From NCBI GenBank assembly GCA_018267435.1, contig JAFDYM010000383.1, positions 1 to 5,283 of the forward strand: a DNA stretch of 5,283 nucleotides, read 5' to 3'. Position 1 is the stretch's first letter. Each line of letters begins with the position of its first letter. Of the stretch, positions 5,032 through 5,283 are shown in pieces. This stretch comes from Bacteroidota bacterium (GTDB lineage: Bacteria > Bacteroidota > Bacteroidia > Chitinophagales > LD1). Made by a program: the position numbers and the translations under genes. The notes below the pieces were generated by a model. The model saw only the letters and a list, made by a program, of their open reading frames with translations. It made no database searches and had not been told where the DNA came from.

Positions 5032-5283
5032 TTATTCACTTTTCAGGACTTCAACATACTTTTTAACCCCTTCTTCCAATGAAAGGAAAGGTTTTCCGTA
5101 CTCCAAATCCACAAGCTTCGTCATTTCAGCTTGCGTATAGTATTGGTATTTATCGCGTATATCGGCAGGTATAGGAATAAACTCGATCTTAGGTTCTAGC
5201 TTTAGCGATGCGAAGATGGCATTCACCAAATCTATAAAGCTACGCGCCTTGCCAGTACCAGCGTTGAAGATGCCGTTCAAATC
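5032..5283 (-). CDS. hldD: ADP-L-glycero-D-manno-heptose 6-epimerase, C-terminal fragment (cut by right edge)
   Basis: The visible 83 residues and stop are the C-terminus of the extended short-chain dehydrogenase that converts ADP-D-glycero-D-manno-heptose to the L-glycero form, the last step of ADP-heptose supply for the LPS inner core. Recognisable family stretches are GIFNAGTGKARSF (substrate domain), IEFIPIPADIRDKYQYYTQA and GKPFLSLEEGVKKYV. They align with GIFNLGTGRAESF, the YQAFTQADL region and the KPFKTVAEGV region of E. coli HldD. The frame enters from the window edge with D-L-N-G. The TTG at 5280 is an internal leucine codon, not a start. The NAD-binding Rossmann fold and catalytic Tyr/Lys lie outside the window. 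A different NAD-dependent sugar epimerase is possible but less likely, given the KYQYYTQAEM motif. amt follows 68 bp downstream on the same strand. Confidence 0.92.
   Translation of the reverse strand, partial: DLNGIFNAGTGKARSFIDLVNAIFASLKLEPKIEFIPIPADIRDKYQYYTQAEMTKLVDLEYGKPFLSLEEGVKKYVEVLKSE

Noticed and set aside
2420..5283. hldD-amt-rpe as one functional operon for heptose supply.
   Set aside because: amt is unrelated to heptose synthesis, has its own terminator, and a 567-bp gap precedes rpe; the metabolic link between rpe and hldD is only indirect.

Overview
This window looks like a chromosomal segment of a Bacteroidota bacterium. The evidence is a TonB-dependent receptor with an N-terminal carboxypeptidase-regulatory-like domain, matches to the Bacteroidota -7 promoter consensus TAnnTTTG ahead of two genes, no clear Shine-Dalgarno sequences, and intergenic palindromic repeats of a kind I remember from that phylum. 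I cannot place it more precisely. I see no phage, plasmid, CRISPR, tRNA or rRNA signal.

All four genes lie on the minus strand, so transcription runs from the right edge to the left. In transcription order they are: (1) the C-terminal 83 residues of ADP-L-glycero-D-manno-heptose 6-epimerase (hldD/rfaD, 5032-5283, cut by the right edge); (2) a complete ammonium transporter (amt, 3641-4963) with a candidate promoter in the 68-bp gap before it and a hairpin plus T7 terminator after it; (3) ribulose-phosphate 3-epimerase (rpe, 2420-3073, start re-assigned); (4) a TonB-dependent outer-membrane receptor (1-2391) of which 797 residues are visible, its C-terminus lying beyond the left edge. A candidate -7 box sits in the 28-bp gap between rpe and the receptor.

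The genes are housekeeping or envelope functions and do not form an obvious single pathway. The loosest shared theme is that rpe works in the pentose-phosphate pathway, which yields sedoheptulose 7-phosphate, the precursor of the ADP-heptose that hldD epimerises for LPS. The receptor is also an outer-membrane component. This is context only.

The unusual part is the 567-bp non-coding gap between amt and rpe (3074-3640). It is packed with inverted repeats: a perfect 8-bp CCTCCCC-type hairpin, a 10-bp hairpin, two copies of a GAGCCGCAA-type hairpin in opposite orientation about 370 bp apart, a GCCGTT/AACGGC palindrome, and three palindrome-centred units whose cores are spaced exactly 51 bp apart, plus a fourth inverted unit. 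I interpret it as a REP/MITE-like repeat cluster that also supplies the amt terminator. A structured non-coding RNA cannot be excluded from one sequence. I found no clearly new protein system here.
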